Source of the DNA: Thalassovita sp.
GTDB taxonomy: Bacteria > Pseudomonadota > Alphaproteobacteria > Rhodobacterales > Rhodobacteraceae
DNA: 64,000 nt
NCBI GenBank assembly: GCA_017792425.1
Contig: CP051233.1
Span: 213,457 to 277,456 of the forward strand
Reading direction: 5' to 3'
Positions 1-7,875 of the stretch are shown here, in pieces; within the stretch, counting starts at the first letter, position 1, and each line of letters starts with the position of its first letter. The translations under genes were made by a program, and so were the position numbers. The notes beneath the pieces are model-generated. The model saw only the letters and a program-made list of their open reading frames with translations, did no database searches and was not told the DNA's origin.

Positions 1-553
1 AAAACCGGAACATGGTCACCGGCAGGTTCCAAAGATGGGCATAGGAATGGCCCATGCTTTCCGTCGCCTTCTTGGTGGCGGAATAGATTGTCAGCTGCGT
101 ATCGGCCTTTTCTGTTTCGACAAAGGGCATGTCTTCGTTCGCACCATAAACTGAACTGGTGGACGCCATCAGCAGGTGATCGACCTTCAGCCGCTTGGCG
201 GCCTCCATCACGTTGAAGGTACCGACGATGTTGGAATCGATGTAGGTGCGCGGATGTTCAAGGCTGTGCCGCACCCCAGCCTGCGCAGCAAGGTGAACGA
301 TGACCTGTGGCTGGAATTCGTCGCAAACCCGGTTTAGCAGGGCTTCGTCCTCCAGCATACCGACCGTGGCCGAAAAGTTCGGATTTTCCAGCAGGATCTG
401 GTGGCGCCGCTCTTTCAGATTTACGTCGTAATAGTCGGTAATGCCATCGTATCCATGAACCTTGAAACCCTCACTCAGCAACCGTTTTGCCAAATGAAAC
501 CCGATAAAACCGGCCGTGCCCGTAATCAGCACGTGACGCATATTGTCTGACAT
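1..553 (-). CDS. NAD-dependent epimerase, UDP-glucuronate 4-epimerase-like (C-terminus off window)
   Basis: Short-chain dehydrogenase-type sugar-nucleotide epimerase; only the first 184 codons are in the window. The N-terminus has the Rossmann motif GTAGFIG, then YDGITDYYDVNLK, the pattern seen in UDP-glucuronate 4-epimerases that supply UDP-galacturonate for surface polysaccharides. HLAAQAGVRHSL and the catalytic YSATK (Tyr-x-x-x-Lys) follow. The ATG at 553 is chosen because AGGA lies just upstream; an internal ATG four codons later is possible. The substrate is inferred from the family pattern, and other UDP-sugar epimerases look similar. Confidence 0.88.
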   Translation of the reverse strand, partial: MSDNMRHVLITGTAGFIGFHLAKRLLSEGFKVHGYDGITDYYDVNLKERRHQILLENPNFSATVGMLEDEALLNRVCDEFQPQVIVHLAAQAGVRHSLEHPRTYIDSNIVGTFNVMEAAKRLKVDHLLMASTSSVYGANEDMPFVETEKADTQLTIYSATKKATESMGHSYAHLWNLPVTMFRF

Positions 554-774
554 CTTCCTGACTTGCCCGAATGTGGCCCCGCGAACCGGGAACTTGCTTA
601 TTTCGCGGCAAGAATCGCATACCCTGCCAAGTAAATGCAATTCCCAAAGCCGCGCAGCACCCCGTTTTCGACAAAAAACCAAGCTTACCTATGGGCAATT
701 CGACCTGAGGTAAGGATTCTTTCAACCAAGCAGATAACCATGCTAGGATATGTCAACGATAACGGAGTTCGAGC

Positions 775-1101
775 ATGTTTTTCAAAGCACTGATTGCAAC
801 GGTTTTCACCGTTGCAGCCTTACCGGTCGCAGCGCAATCCCGCGATGACGAAGCCATGCGAATTGCGCGCGAAAGCCGGCTGTGCGGGGACAGGGGCATC
901 CTGCGGGCAGAGTTTCGGCGACATGGAAATGTCGGCGTTCTGTGCGAAGGGGCGAGCAGCCCATTGCCACCAGCCGAGATGGGCGAAGCGACCAACTTTA
1001 TCCCGCTGATCGGCGGCCTGGGTCCGATTCTGGGACTAGGCGGCGGCGCACTCGTCGTCGGGGCGTTGGGCAGCGGTTCCAGCACGTCGGACACTCAATA
1101 G
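775..1101 (+). CDS. Small exported protein with glycine-rich C-terminus
   Basis: 108-residue protein of unknown function. Residues 1-20 form a signal peptide (FKALIATVFTVAALPVAAQ, cleavage after AQ). The mature part has two cysteines (CGDRG and VLCEG) that could form a disulfide, then a glycine-rich hydrophobic stretch near residues 77-101 (IPLIGGLGPILGLGGGALVV) that could insert in a membrane. The start has GGAG about eight bases upstream. It is followed by an opposite-strand gene that ends 12 bases downstream. I do not recognise a family; function unknown. Confidence 0.7.
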   Translation: MFFKALIATVFTVAALPVAAQSRDDEAMRIARESRLCGDRGILRAEFRRHGNVGVLCEGASSPLPPAEMGEATNFIPLIGGLGPILGLGGGALVVGALGSGSSTSDTQ

Positions 1102-1113
1102 CCCGATCTGCTT

Positions 1114-1593
1114 TCAGCACTGATCCACGCCCATACGGATCAGTTGCGCGCCAGAGATGGTATAGTAGCCTTCGGATTTATACCGCCCCGTGGACATGTA
1201 CCATTTCCGAAGCTTCTCGGGATAGTATGACCCGATTACCTGAGACCAGTATTCGAACTGCCGAGGCTTCAGCGGGCGGCCATAGTAGCTGGGCCCGTGA
1301 AACCCGAACTTGGTGTCAGGATCAACACAAACACTTGGCGCGCCCAAGTACATCGTGCAGGTGGACAGGCAGACATTCCCCCGTATCTCAACCCGGTGCC
1401 TTTGTTTGTGCAATTGGGCAATTTCCTGGACGCGAACACCGACAACGCCGCCACGATCGTTCTGGACAACCCTGACCAACATCCCAGTTGAACCAGCAAT
1501 CCCGATCTGCGGGCTTGAAATGAGAACAAGGGCAACTAGGCGCAGCAAATACCTAAGTGCCCCACCTTGGCAGCGGCGGGCAAGAACTTTCAT
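1114..1593 (-). CDS. Exported ClpP/crotonase-like protein (COG3904-like), hypothetical
   Basis: 159-residue secreted protein. An N-terminal hydrophobic segment (about residues 14-33) is a likely signal peptide. The core GNVCLSTCTMYL followed by CVDPDTKFGFHGP resembles a group of periplasmic ClpP-like proteins in which the Ser between two Cys sits where the serine nucleophile would be and the FH supplies a downstream histidine. No protease activity can be claimed from sequence alone. The start ATG is preceded by AAGGA seven bases upstream. It converges on the small exported gene at 775-1101, with 12 bases between their stops. Confidence 0.65.
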   Translation of the reverse strand: MKVLARRCQGGALRYLLRLVALVLISSPQIGIAGSTGMLVRVVQNDRGGVVGVRVQEIAQLHKQRHRVEIRGNVCLSTCTMYLGAPSVCVDPDTKFGFHGPSYYGRPLKPRQFEYWSQVIGSYYPEKLRKWYMSTGRYKSEGYYTISGAQLIRMGVDQC

Positions 1594-1934
1594 CGCAATC
1601 CTTCCACGGAACCCATTTTGCGATCCCCATCGCGACGGTCCCGGTTGGTGGCCATTAACGGCTAAGCAGACACTCGAAGCTTACGTATTTCGCACCGGCA
1701 TTGCCATGATTCTGTCACAGTTTTTCCTAAGACGCTCATGTTATCTGTTTGATTTTTATATATATTGTTGATTTTTCTACTTCATCGCAGATGGAAATCT
1801 CTGCCCAAATTTGGCCACATTTCATTAAATTGCGTCGAATTCGTGAACAATACGCACACCAACAGGGCGATCCACCCGCGTCAGATGTGCCGCATATAGC
1901 TCTTGCTGAATTGGAAATTAGCTACCCAGAGGAA
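1594..1934. other. Non-coding gap, locally AT-rich
   Basis: This 341-base gap lies upstream of the ClpP-like gene and downstream of tRNA-Thr. It contains an AT-rich patch (about 1740-1790, with TTTATATATATTG), markedly different from the GC-rich genes around it, which could hold a promoter for the minus-strand gene. A 65-codon open frame crosses it, but it has no convincing ribosome site and runs into the tRNA, so I do not call it. No repeat or RNA structure was recognised. Confidence 0.5.
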
Positions 1935-2010
1935 TGGTGCCGGTGAAGGGACTCGAACCCCCGACCCCATCATTACGAATGACGTGCTCTACCAGCTGAG
2001 CTACACCGGC
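1935..2010 (-). tRNA. tRNA-Thr (anticodon CGT)
   Basis: Read on the minus strand, the 76-base gene has acceptor stem GCCGGTG pairing with CACCGGC, D-arm GCTCAGCTGGTAGAGC, anticodon stem CGTCA/TGATG with loop TTCGTAA (anticodon CGT, decoding ACG), T-loop GGTTCGAGTCC and an encoded 3' CCA. It lies between the hemY end and a 341-base gap. Confidence 0.97.
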
Positions 2011-2083
2011 ATTCCTCTTGCAGGACAAGGGCATGGCCCTCGTGGACCGGGGCTATACCACCCCGGTCAGACTTGGGAAAGAC

Positions 2084-3571
2084 CTATTTTTCCCGCTCTG
2101 GTTCACCCAGGGATATGGCGGCTTCCTCGACTATTTCGGCGTCCTGAACGATCTCAGAGTCAGTTTCGTCGGGAGTATCGTCGGAATGGTCCTCCAGCGC
2201 CCCTACGATCAGGGGCAGCATGGCCACTCCGGTCGCGCTGCTGACCTCAGAGGCGGGGGGTGCTGTCCATTCGAGCGTATCGAATGCCTGACAGTTGTCA
2301 CACACCGGTACCCACTCTGCATGTATGTTGTGGCAATTGCTGCAAACCCATTGCGGGCCACGGGGTGCATTCAGGGCGCGCGCAAGCCAGCCTTTCACAA
2401 CGACATCGGGTGCGCCTTCGCCGCGCTCTACCGCCGCCATAATGGTCAGGGCACGGGAATCAGGGTGATCCTCGATCAGGTCGCCCAGGGCGCGCCGAGC
2501 GGCCGGAAAATCCTCTGCCGCGATATACAGTTCAGCCTGCACCAGCCGGGTTTCTCGGTTGTCAGGGTGCAGTTTGAACAGGTTCTGGAAACGCTTCAAC
2601 CGCGCCGCGGGGGTTTCGTCGGGCTCTATTGCGGCGAATGCGGCTGCCAGGTCAGGGTGCGGCTGGGCCTCCCAAGCTTTTTTCAGAAGGCGGGTCGCCA
2701 GCTTTGGCTTACCTTTTTCGATGTAGCCACGCGCGGCATAGCAGGCCGCCGGGATCAGGTCGGGTGACAGCCGGTTGGCTTCGATCGCCGCCTCGCGGGC
2801 GTCAATATCATTGCCCTCGTCCAAAACACCCTTGGCCTGAGACAGCGCCAGCACAGCATCACGGCGTTTATGCACATCACGCGGCAGGGTGCCTTGCTTC
2901 AGCTTGTTGTTCAGGGTCTCGCGGGCGCCGGACCAGTCCTTGGCCTGCGTCTGAAGCTTTAGCAGGATGTCCTGGGTTTCCTCGTGCCGAGGCCGAAGGG
3001 AAATCGCTTTTTCGGCCAGTTTGCGCGCTGTATCGGCGTCACCATCGGCCAGCTTCTGTTTCATGATACCGCGCACGCCGACAAATCGGGTGCGGCTATC
3101 CGTCAGCAACTTCTTATAGGTGTCCTCGGCCTTCTTGCGATCACCGGCCATTTCAGCAGCCTGAGCCGTCAACAAATTGGTCATTTCAGGCTGGTTCAGG
3201 TATTTTTCCGCCTTGGCCGCCTTGTTCATCGCCAGCCGCGCCTCGCCCGAAGCGAGGGCCATCATGCCCTCTGTCAGTGCCTTGTAGCCCTTGCGTTCAC
3301 GGTTCCGGTCAAAATAGCGGGATAAGGCAGTTTCGTCTCCGTTCAGGAATTTCAGAACCGCGACGGTCAACGCCGCCAGTTTCAGGAACAACCAAACTGC
3401 CAGCACAAGGACCAGCAGACCAATCACCGAATTCAACGGGGTCAGGTTCAGTTCAATACCACCGACGGCAATCCGCACACCGCCATCCAGTTCCAGCAGA
3501 TAGCCAGCGCCCAAGGTGGCGGCGGCGACCAAGGCAACGAAAACGATAATCTTGATAAGCGACCACAACAT
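2084..3571 (-). CDS. hemY: HemY-like membrane protein with TPR region and C-terminal zinc ribbon
   Basis: 495-residue inner-membrane protein of the HemY family, encoded with hemD and implicated (not proven) in late haem synthesis. Two N-terminal membrane helices (about 1-24 and 45-70) precede a long helical-repeat region typical of tetratricopeptide proteins. Near the C-terminus CSNCHNIHAEWVPVCDNC forms a four-cysteine zinc-ribbon or rubredoxin-like knuckle, then an acidic tail. The ATG at 3571 starts the hydrophobic segment and has AGGGGAA upstream; the open frame extends 30 codons further but those overlap poorly. It lies 11 bases after the Mic60-like gene, so the two are probably cotranscribed. 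Confidence 0.85.
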   Translation of the reverse strand: MLWSLIKIIVFVALVAAATLGAGYLLELDGGVRIAVGGIELNLTPLNSVIGLLVLVLAVWLFLKLAALTVAVLKFLNGDETALSRYFDRNRERKGYKALTEGMMALASGEARLAMNKAAKAEKYLNQPEMTNLLTAQAAEMAGDRKKAEDTYKKLLTDSRTRFVGVRGIMKQKLADGDADTARKLAEKAISLRPRHEETQDILLKLQTQAKDWSGARETLNNKLKQGTLPRDVHKRRDAVLALSQAKGVLDEGNDIDAREAAIEANRLSPDLIPAACYAARGYIEKGKPKLATRLLKKAWEAQPHPDLAAAFAAIEPDETPAARLKRFQNLFKLHPDNRETRLVQAELYIAAEDFPAARRALGDLIEDHPDSRALTIMAAVERGEGAPDVVVKGWLARALNAPRGPQWVCSNCHNIHAEWVPVCDNCQAFDTLEWTAPPASEVSSATGVAMLPLIVGALEDHSDDTPDETDSEIVQDAEIVEEAAISLGEPEREK

Positions 3572-3582
3572 GTTCGTTCCCC

Positions 3583-4773
3583 TCAGTTCATCGCCACTTG
3601 GGCGCTCAGTTCCTCGGCTGCGGCAAGCGCCGCTGCGCGTTGGTTCGCACGGGCCATCCATGCGGTCAGTTCCACGCGGCCTTCTTCGGGCAGGCCCTGC
3701 AATTCCGCCAGAACATCGGTCAGCCGACCTTCGGACAGGGCAGCCTCTGCGCGTGAAAGGATGGCATCCGCGTCGCTGCCTTCTTTTGGCTGCAGCGACC
3801 GCACCCCCAATTGGTTGCGAACGAAATTCCAGATGCTGCCGGAATTCCCTTCGGCCTTTCGCGCCGCGGCAAGCGCGAGGCGGGCCGCCTCGGGAAAACC
3901 CGCAGCCAGTTGCGCCTGAGTTGGCGCCCCGTTTTCAGCAACAGTGCCCAAAGCCGAGGGAACCGCGATCGCGGCGTCCTTCAAATCAGCCAGCGCGTCG
4001 GCAAAGCCTGCACCAGTATCCAAGGCCACCTGAATGCGCGAAACTGCGGACCGGACCATGGCTTTTTGTGCTGCCATCTCGGCGCTGGCTTTTTCCCGTT
4101 CCGCGGCAGAGACCAAGTCCTGGATCTCGGACTTCTGTTGGTCCATCGCCTCTTTCAGTGCCCTGACCTCTCGTTCATAAGCTTCCACCGTGACAGAAGA
4201 TGCGCCTTCAGCGACCGGGCGTTTTTCAAGATCGGTCAGTCGGGAATCGAAAGTTTCCAGTTTGGTGGACAATTGGCGCATCGCGGCATCCAGGGTTGCC
4301 AGCGTGTCATTCAGCGCACCGATTTCTGCAGAGTTATCCGGTGCAGCCTTTCCTTCGGCGTCGGTCAGTCGTTGTTCCAACGCAGCAATGGCCGAAGCCT
4401 GCTTGCCAACTGAATCCTGCAACTGTTCGACGACCTCAGAGTCGCCCGCGCCCGGCCAGCCGTCAGGAAAGACCAACTTGGACGCCCCAAACCCCAAACC
4501 GGCGGCGAGGACGCCACCCAGAACCAGAGGCAGGAATCCGCCTTTGCGCGGCTCCTCGGTGGTGCTGGTCGGGATCTGCGCGATATCCTGCTCGGGCATT
4601 TCTGGTTCGTCAGGCTCGGGTGCTGGATCTTGCTCACCAGCGTCATCATCGTCGTCCTGTTCCGGTTCCGTTACTTCTTCGGGCGCAAGGTCTTCATCCT
4701 CGACAATGACAGCGTCTGCGATCTCCTCGGTCTGGAGTTCGGGTTTTTTCTTGTCTTTGTCAGGATCGGACAC
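3583..4773 (-). CDS. Alphaproteobacterial Mic60 (mitofilin-like) membrane protein
   Basis: 396-residue protein with a very acidic N-terminal 75 residues, one membrane helix (about 79-101, GGFLPLVLGGVLAAGLGFG), a coiled-coil region (about 120-245, many Glu/Lys/Ala/Gln heptads) and a C-terminal helical domain ending AEELSAQVAMN. This order matches the bacterial ancestors of mitochondrial Mic60, which bend inner membranes at cristae or intracytoplasmic membranes. The position between hemD and hemY is the usual one for this family, which is often mislabelled as a HemD- or HemX-related protein. The start follows a 79-base gap after hemD. Confidence 0.85.
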   Translation of the reverse strand: MSDPDKDKKKPELQTEEIADAVIVEDEDLAPEEVTEPEQDDDDDAGEQDPAPEPDEPEMPEQDIAQIPTSTTEEPRKGGFLPLVLGGVLAAGLGFGASKLVFPDGWPGAGDSEVVEQLQDSVGKQASAIAALEQRLTDAEGKAAPDNSAEIGALNDTLATLDAAMRQLSTKLETFDSRLTDLEKRPVAEGASSVTVEAYEREVRALKEAMDQQKSEIQDLVSAAEREKASAEMAAQKAMVRSAVSRIQVALDTGAGFADALADLKDAAIAVPSALGTVAENGAPTQAQLAAGFPEAARLALAAARKAEGNSGSIWNFVRNQLGVRSLQPKEGSDADAILSRAEAALSEGRLTDVLAELQGLPEEGRVELTAWMARANQRAAALAAAEELSAQVAMN

Positions 4774-4852
4774 CGCAGTTCACCCTTTCGAATCTGAAAA
4801 CCTGATTACCACCATATAGATAAGACTAAATGGCCCAAGAATAACCCTCAAG

Positions 4853-5542
4853 TCAGGTTGCTGCGTCCATCAGTCCCTCTATCGCCTTTAGCATGGCCTT
4901 TGCATCTGGCGTATTGGCGACAGAAAGCCGTGCAATGCGCGGGGTGCGCAATTCCTGTGCAGCCGCCTCGCTGATGGCAACGGCCCAGATGGGTGCTGTT
5001 CCGGCGGACTGAGCAAGGAACAACTGCGCGGACCGGGGGGAAAATAGCGGCACGATCACGGGCGAGTCGCCAGACAGCGCCTGCTTTGCCTGGTCGGAAA
5101 TAGGCTGTTCGACTTGAAGGTAGACGACTGCTTCGTCCGTGGGGCATCCAGCTCGTGTCAGGCTTCCGGCAATGTCGCCGCGTGCGTGCTCTCCGCGTAG
5201 GTGCAACAGGGGGCCAGGTTCGCCGTCCGCCAGGATTTCACGGATCAGCGTCTGCGCGTCGGGGGCAATGCCCAGCACATTCATTCCGACAGCCCGCGCC
5301 GCGCGTGCCGTCGCCTGGCCCACGACATAGCAATCAAGACCCGCAATGCCATAAGGCACGGAATGAACCGAGGTAAAGATAATGCCCCTGTAAGCAGTCA
5401 AATCCGGGGCTGTCCTTACCGGTTCAATCGACATCATCGGTGAGGAAAGAATGCGCACACGGGATCCAAATTCGGCAATCAGCTGGTCAGCAAATCGCTG
5501 TGCGCCGCTCTCTGGTCTGGTTAGCAGGATCGTAACGGGCAT
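4853..5542 (-). CDS. hemD: Uroporphyrinogen-III synthase
   Basis: 229-residue cytosolic enzyme that cyclises hydroxymethylbilane to uroporphyrinogen III with inversion of ring D, the branch point to haem, sirohaem and cobalamin. It shows the typical N-terminal ILLTRPESGAQRFADQL, the linker region IFTSVHSV and VVGQATARAA, and VIVPLFSPRSAQLF of the second half-domain; overall similarity within this family is always low. Length is close to the usual 230-250. It is divergent from tsaD (73-base gap to the chosen tsaD start) and leads the hemD-mic60-hemY cluster. Confidence 0.9.
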   Translation of the reverse strand: MPVTILLTRPESGAQRFADQLIAEFGSRVRILSSPMMSIEPVRTAPDLTAYRGIIFTSVHSVPYGIAGLDCYVVGQATARAARAVGMNVLGIAPDAQTLIREILADGEPGPLLHLRGEHARGDIAGSLTRAGCPTDEAVVYLQVEQPISDQAKQALSGDSPVIVPLFSPRSAQLFLAQSAGTAPIWAVAISEAAAQELRTPRIARLSVANTPDAKAMLKAIEGLMDAAT

Positions 5543-5615
5543 CTGGCGGGCCGGGATTGTTCCAAACTGAAACAGGTGTTACCTGCCGTGCATGCTTGAT
5601 GCAATGGGCAGGGCC

Positions 5616-6710
5616 ATGAACCACACGATCACCGTTCTGGGACTAGAGAGCAGCTGCGATGACACGGCGGCCGCGTTGGTGCGTGTTGGTCCAAGGGGCG
5701 CGGAAATCCTGTCCTCTGTCGTGCATGGGCAGACCGACCTGCACGCCGCCTTTGGGGGCGTCGTCCCCGAAATCGCCGCGCGCGCGCACGCCGAGAAGCT
5801 GGATATTTGCGTTGAACAGGCTTTGACGCTGGCGAAATTGTCCCTTGCCGAGATTGACGCCATCGCCGTTACCGCCGGGCCAGGGCTGATCGGCGGGGTA
5901 TTGTCGGGCGTCATGTGCGCCAAGGGCATCTCGGCGGGGACGGGCAAGCCGCTAATCGGGGTGAACCACCTTGCCGGGCATGCGCTGACACCCCGATTGA
6001 CGGATCAGTTGACCTTTCCCTACCTGATGCTGCTGGTTTCCGGGGGGCATTGCCAGTTCCTAGTTGTTCGCGGAACAGAGGATTTCACCCGTCTGGGCGG
6101 TACAATTGACGATGCCCCTGGCGAAGCATTCGACAAAACAGCGCGCTTGCTGGGACTTGCGCAGCCGGGTGGCCCCTCAGTCGAGAATGAGGCCCTGACA
6201 GGCGACGCGAAACGATTTGCCTTTCCGCGTCCGCTGCTGGACCGGCCGGGGTGTGATATGTCCTTTTCCGGGCTGAAAACCGCGCTTCTCAGGACTCGTG
6301 ATCAGGTGATCGAAGAAAAAGGCGGTTTGACCAGGCAAGACCGCGCGGACCTGAGCGCCGGTTTTCAAGCGGCCGTCTGCGATGTGCTGGCGGAAAAAAC
6401 ACGTCGCGCCATCGCCGAATACCTCGACGAAACCCCCAGCCAGCCTGCACTTGCCGTGGCTGGCGGTGTGGCCGCAAACAAAGCCATTCGAGCAAGGTTA
6501 GAGACAATTTGCACCGAAACAGGCGTGGGTTTCACAGCCCCACCGCTACACCTGTGCACGGACAACGCCGCAATGATCGCCTATGCCGGGGCCGAGAGGT
6601 TTCTAGCCGGTCACACAGACGACATGACGCTGGTTGCCCGACCGCGTTGGCCACTGGACAAACGCAGCCCCGCGCTGCTGGGCAGCGGCAAAAAAGGCGC
6701 CAAGGCTTGA
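5616..6710 (+). CDS. tsaD: tRNA N6-adenosine threonylcarbamoyltransferase TsaD
   Basis: 364-residue ASKHA-fold enzyme that transfers the threonylcarbamoyl group to A37 of ANN-decoding tRNAs with TsaB and TsaE (tsaE is at 21448). Visible motifs: VLGLESSCDDTAAA at the N-terminus, VVPEIAARAHAEK, the metal-binding HLAGH (His118, His122), LVSGGHCQF, and VAGGVAANKAIR near the C-terminus. I choose the ATG at 5616, with GCAGGG just upstream, over one eight codons earlier. The next gene starts 51 bases downstream and may be cotranscribed. Confidence 0.97.
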   Translation: MNHTITVLGLESSCDDTAAALVRVGPRGAEILSSVVHGQTDLHAAFGGVVPEIAARAHAEKLDICVEQALTLAKLSLAEIDAIAVTAGPGLIGGVLSGVMCAKGISAGTGKPLIGVNHLAGHALTPRLTDQLTFPYLMLLVSGGHCQFLVVRGTEDFTRLGGTIDDAPGEAFDKTARLLGLAQPGGPSVENEALTGDAKRFAFPRPLLDRPGCDMSFSGLKTALLRTRDQVIEEKGGLTRQDRADLSAGFQAAVCDVLAEKTRRAIAEYLDETPSQPALAVAGGVAANKAIRARLETICTETGVGFTAPPLHLCTDNAAMIAYAGAERFLAGHTDDMTLVARPRWPLDKRSPALLGSGKKGAKA

Positions 6711-6761
6711 CGCGCCCTGCCCGCCGGTGAACTGTACAAAACATACCTTTGGAGGCTTGAA

Positions 6762-7034
6762 ATGTACGTTTCGCTCATCGCACGCGACAAACCCGGCGCG
6801 CTGGAAACCCGCAAGGCAAATCGCACCGCACATCTGGACTATATCAAGGAAACCGGGGTCGTCGCACAGGCCGGGCCATTGCTGGACAGCGCAGAACAGA
6901 TGATTGGATCGCTTGTCATTCTGGACGTCGCAGACATGGCCGCGGCAGAAGCCTGGGCCGCGAACGATCCCTATGCCAAAGCCGGCCTGTTCGAGGACGT
7001 CCAGTTGATCCACTGGAACCGGGTTATCGGCTGA
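6762..7034 (+). CDS. YciI-family protein
   Basis: 90-residue YciI-like protein (ferredoxin-like fold related to muconolactone isomerases). MYVSLIARDKPGALETR, RTAHLDYI and DPYAKAGLFEDVQLIHW match the family; the conserved His-Asp pair is present as HLDYI and NDPYAKAGL. The biochemical role of most YciI proteins is unknown. TTTGGAGGC supplies a good ribosome site. Its stop overlaps the start of the next gene (TGATG), so the two are translationally coupled. Confidence 0.9.
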   Translation: MYVSLIARDKPGALETRKANRTAHLDYIKETGVVAQAGPLLDSAEQMIGSLVILDVADMAAAEAWAANDPYAKAGLFEDVQLIHWNRVIG

Positions 7035-7447
7035 TGCGTTACTGGCTGTTCAAATCAGAACCAGACACCTGGAGCTGGGATGACCAGATGGCCAAGGGTG
7101 ACGAAGGGGAAGAGTGGAATGGCGTGCGGAACTACCAGGCGCGAAACTTCATGCGAGAGATGGAGTTGGGAGATCTGGGGTTCTTTTATCATTCGCAAAC
7201 CGACAAGGCCGTTGTCGGCGTCGTCGAAGTGATCGCCAAGACGCACCCGGACAGCACCACCGACGATCCCCGTTGGGAATGCGTGGATATCAAGGCGGTG
7301 AAGCCAGTGAATACTCCGGTCACGCTGGAGCAGATCAAGACCACTCCTGAGTTGGGCCAGATGGTGCTGGTGCGGAATTCCCGGCTTTCGGTGCAGCCGG
7401 TCACGGCGGAAGAGTGGGCCATCGTTTGTAAAATGGCGGGACTATAG
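7034..7447 (+). CDS. EVE-domain protein (PUA-like fold)
   Basis: 137-residue EVE-domain protein. MRYWLFKSEPDTWSWDD, WNGVRNYQARNFMR and GDLGFFYHSQ are the family signatures that form a pocket for modified bases; relatives (thymocyte nuclear protein 1 type) bind 5-methyl or 5-hydroxymethylcytosine or modified RNA. The tail SVQPVTAEEWAIVCKMAGL completes the domain, so it is a full-length single-domain protein. It overlaps the YciI gene by one base. In many alphaproteobacteria tsaD, a YciI gene and an EVE gene are adjacent, but the cellular role is not established. Confidence 0.93.
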   Translation: MRYWLFKSEPDTWSWDDQMAKGDEGEEWNGVRNYQARNFMREMELGDLGFFYHSQTDKAVVGVVEVIAKTHPDSTTDDPRWECVDIKAVKPVNTPVTLEQIKTTPELGQMVLVRNSRLSVQPVTAEEWAIVCKMAGL

Positions 7448-7479
7448 ACACTAATTCTGCCTAAAATGCGAAAGTTGCG

Positions 7480-7875
7480 ATGCAGCATATCGGTATTCTA
7501 GCGGCGGCCCTGGCGGCCTATGGGTTCGGGGCGGTCTGGTACATGTTACTGGCGCCCCATTGGGTCAAGGCGGCGGGCGTGGCCGTGGACGAAAGCGGCC
7601 AACCAATCAACAAGGGCGATCCGCGGCCCTATCTTGTCGCGTTTGCGTCCTGCCTGCTTGTGGCGGCCATGATGCGGTTCGTATTCATGAAGATCGGAGT
7701 CGACGGCCCTTCCGAAGGGCTACTGGGTGGGCTTGCGATCGGGTTGTTCCTTGCCGTGCCCTGGCTAGCAACCTGCTATGCCTTCGCAGGGCGCCAGATT
7801 AAACTAACGCTGATCGACGGTGGTTATGCTGCGGGGGGTAGCGCCTTGTCAGGGCTGGTGCTGACCTTGGCTTGA
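7480..7875 (+). CDS. DUF1761 integral membrane protein
   Basis: 131-residue protein with about four membrane helices (roughly 4-24, 48-68, 78-100 and 108-130). The GFGAVWYMLLAPHW segment at the end of the first helix is the signature of DUF1761 proteins (Tyr-Trp-rich, function unknown). It follows the EVE gene by 32 bases without an obvious terminator. Its TGA stop abuts the glmM stop, forming TGATCA, so the two genes converge with no spacer. Confidence 0.85.
   Translation: MQHIGILAAALAAYGFGAVWYMLLAPHWVKAAGVAVDESGQPINKGDPRPYLVAFASCLLVAAMMRFVFMKIGVDGPSEGLLGGLAIGLFLAVPWLATCYAFAGRQIKLTLIDGGYAAGGSALSGLVLTLA

Noticed and set aside
1749..1946. 65-codon open frame in the AT-rich gap
   Set aside because: No ribosome site, no family, and runs into tRNA-Thr.
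2045..2068. GACCGGGG/CCCCGGTC hairpin after hemY
   Set aside because: Good stem but no T-tract on the hemY strand; terminator role not supported.
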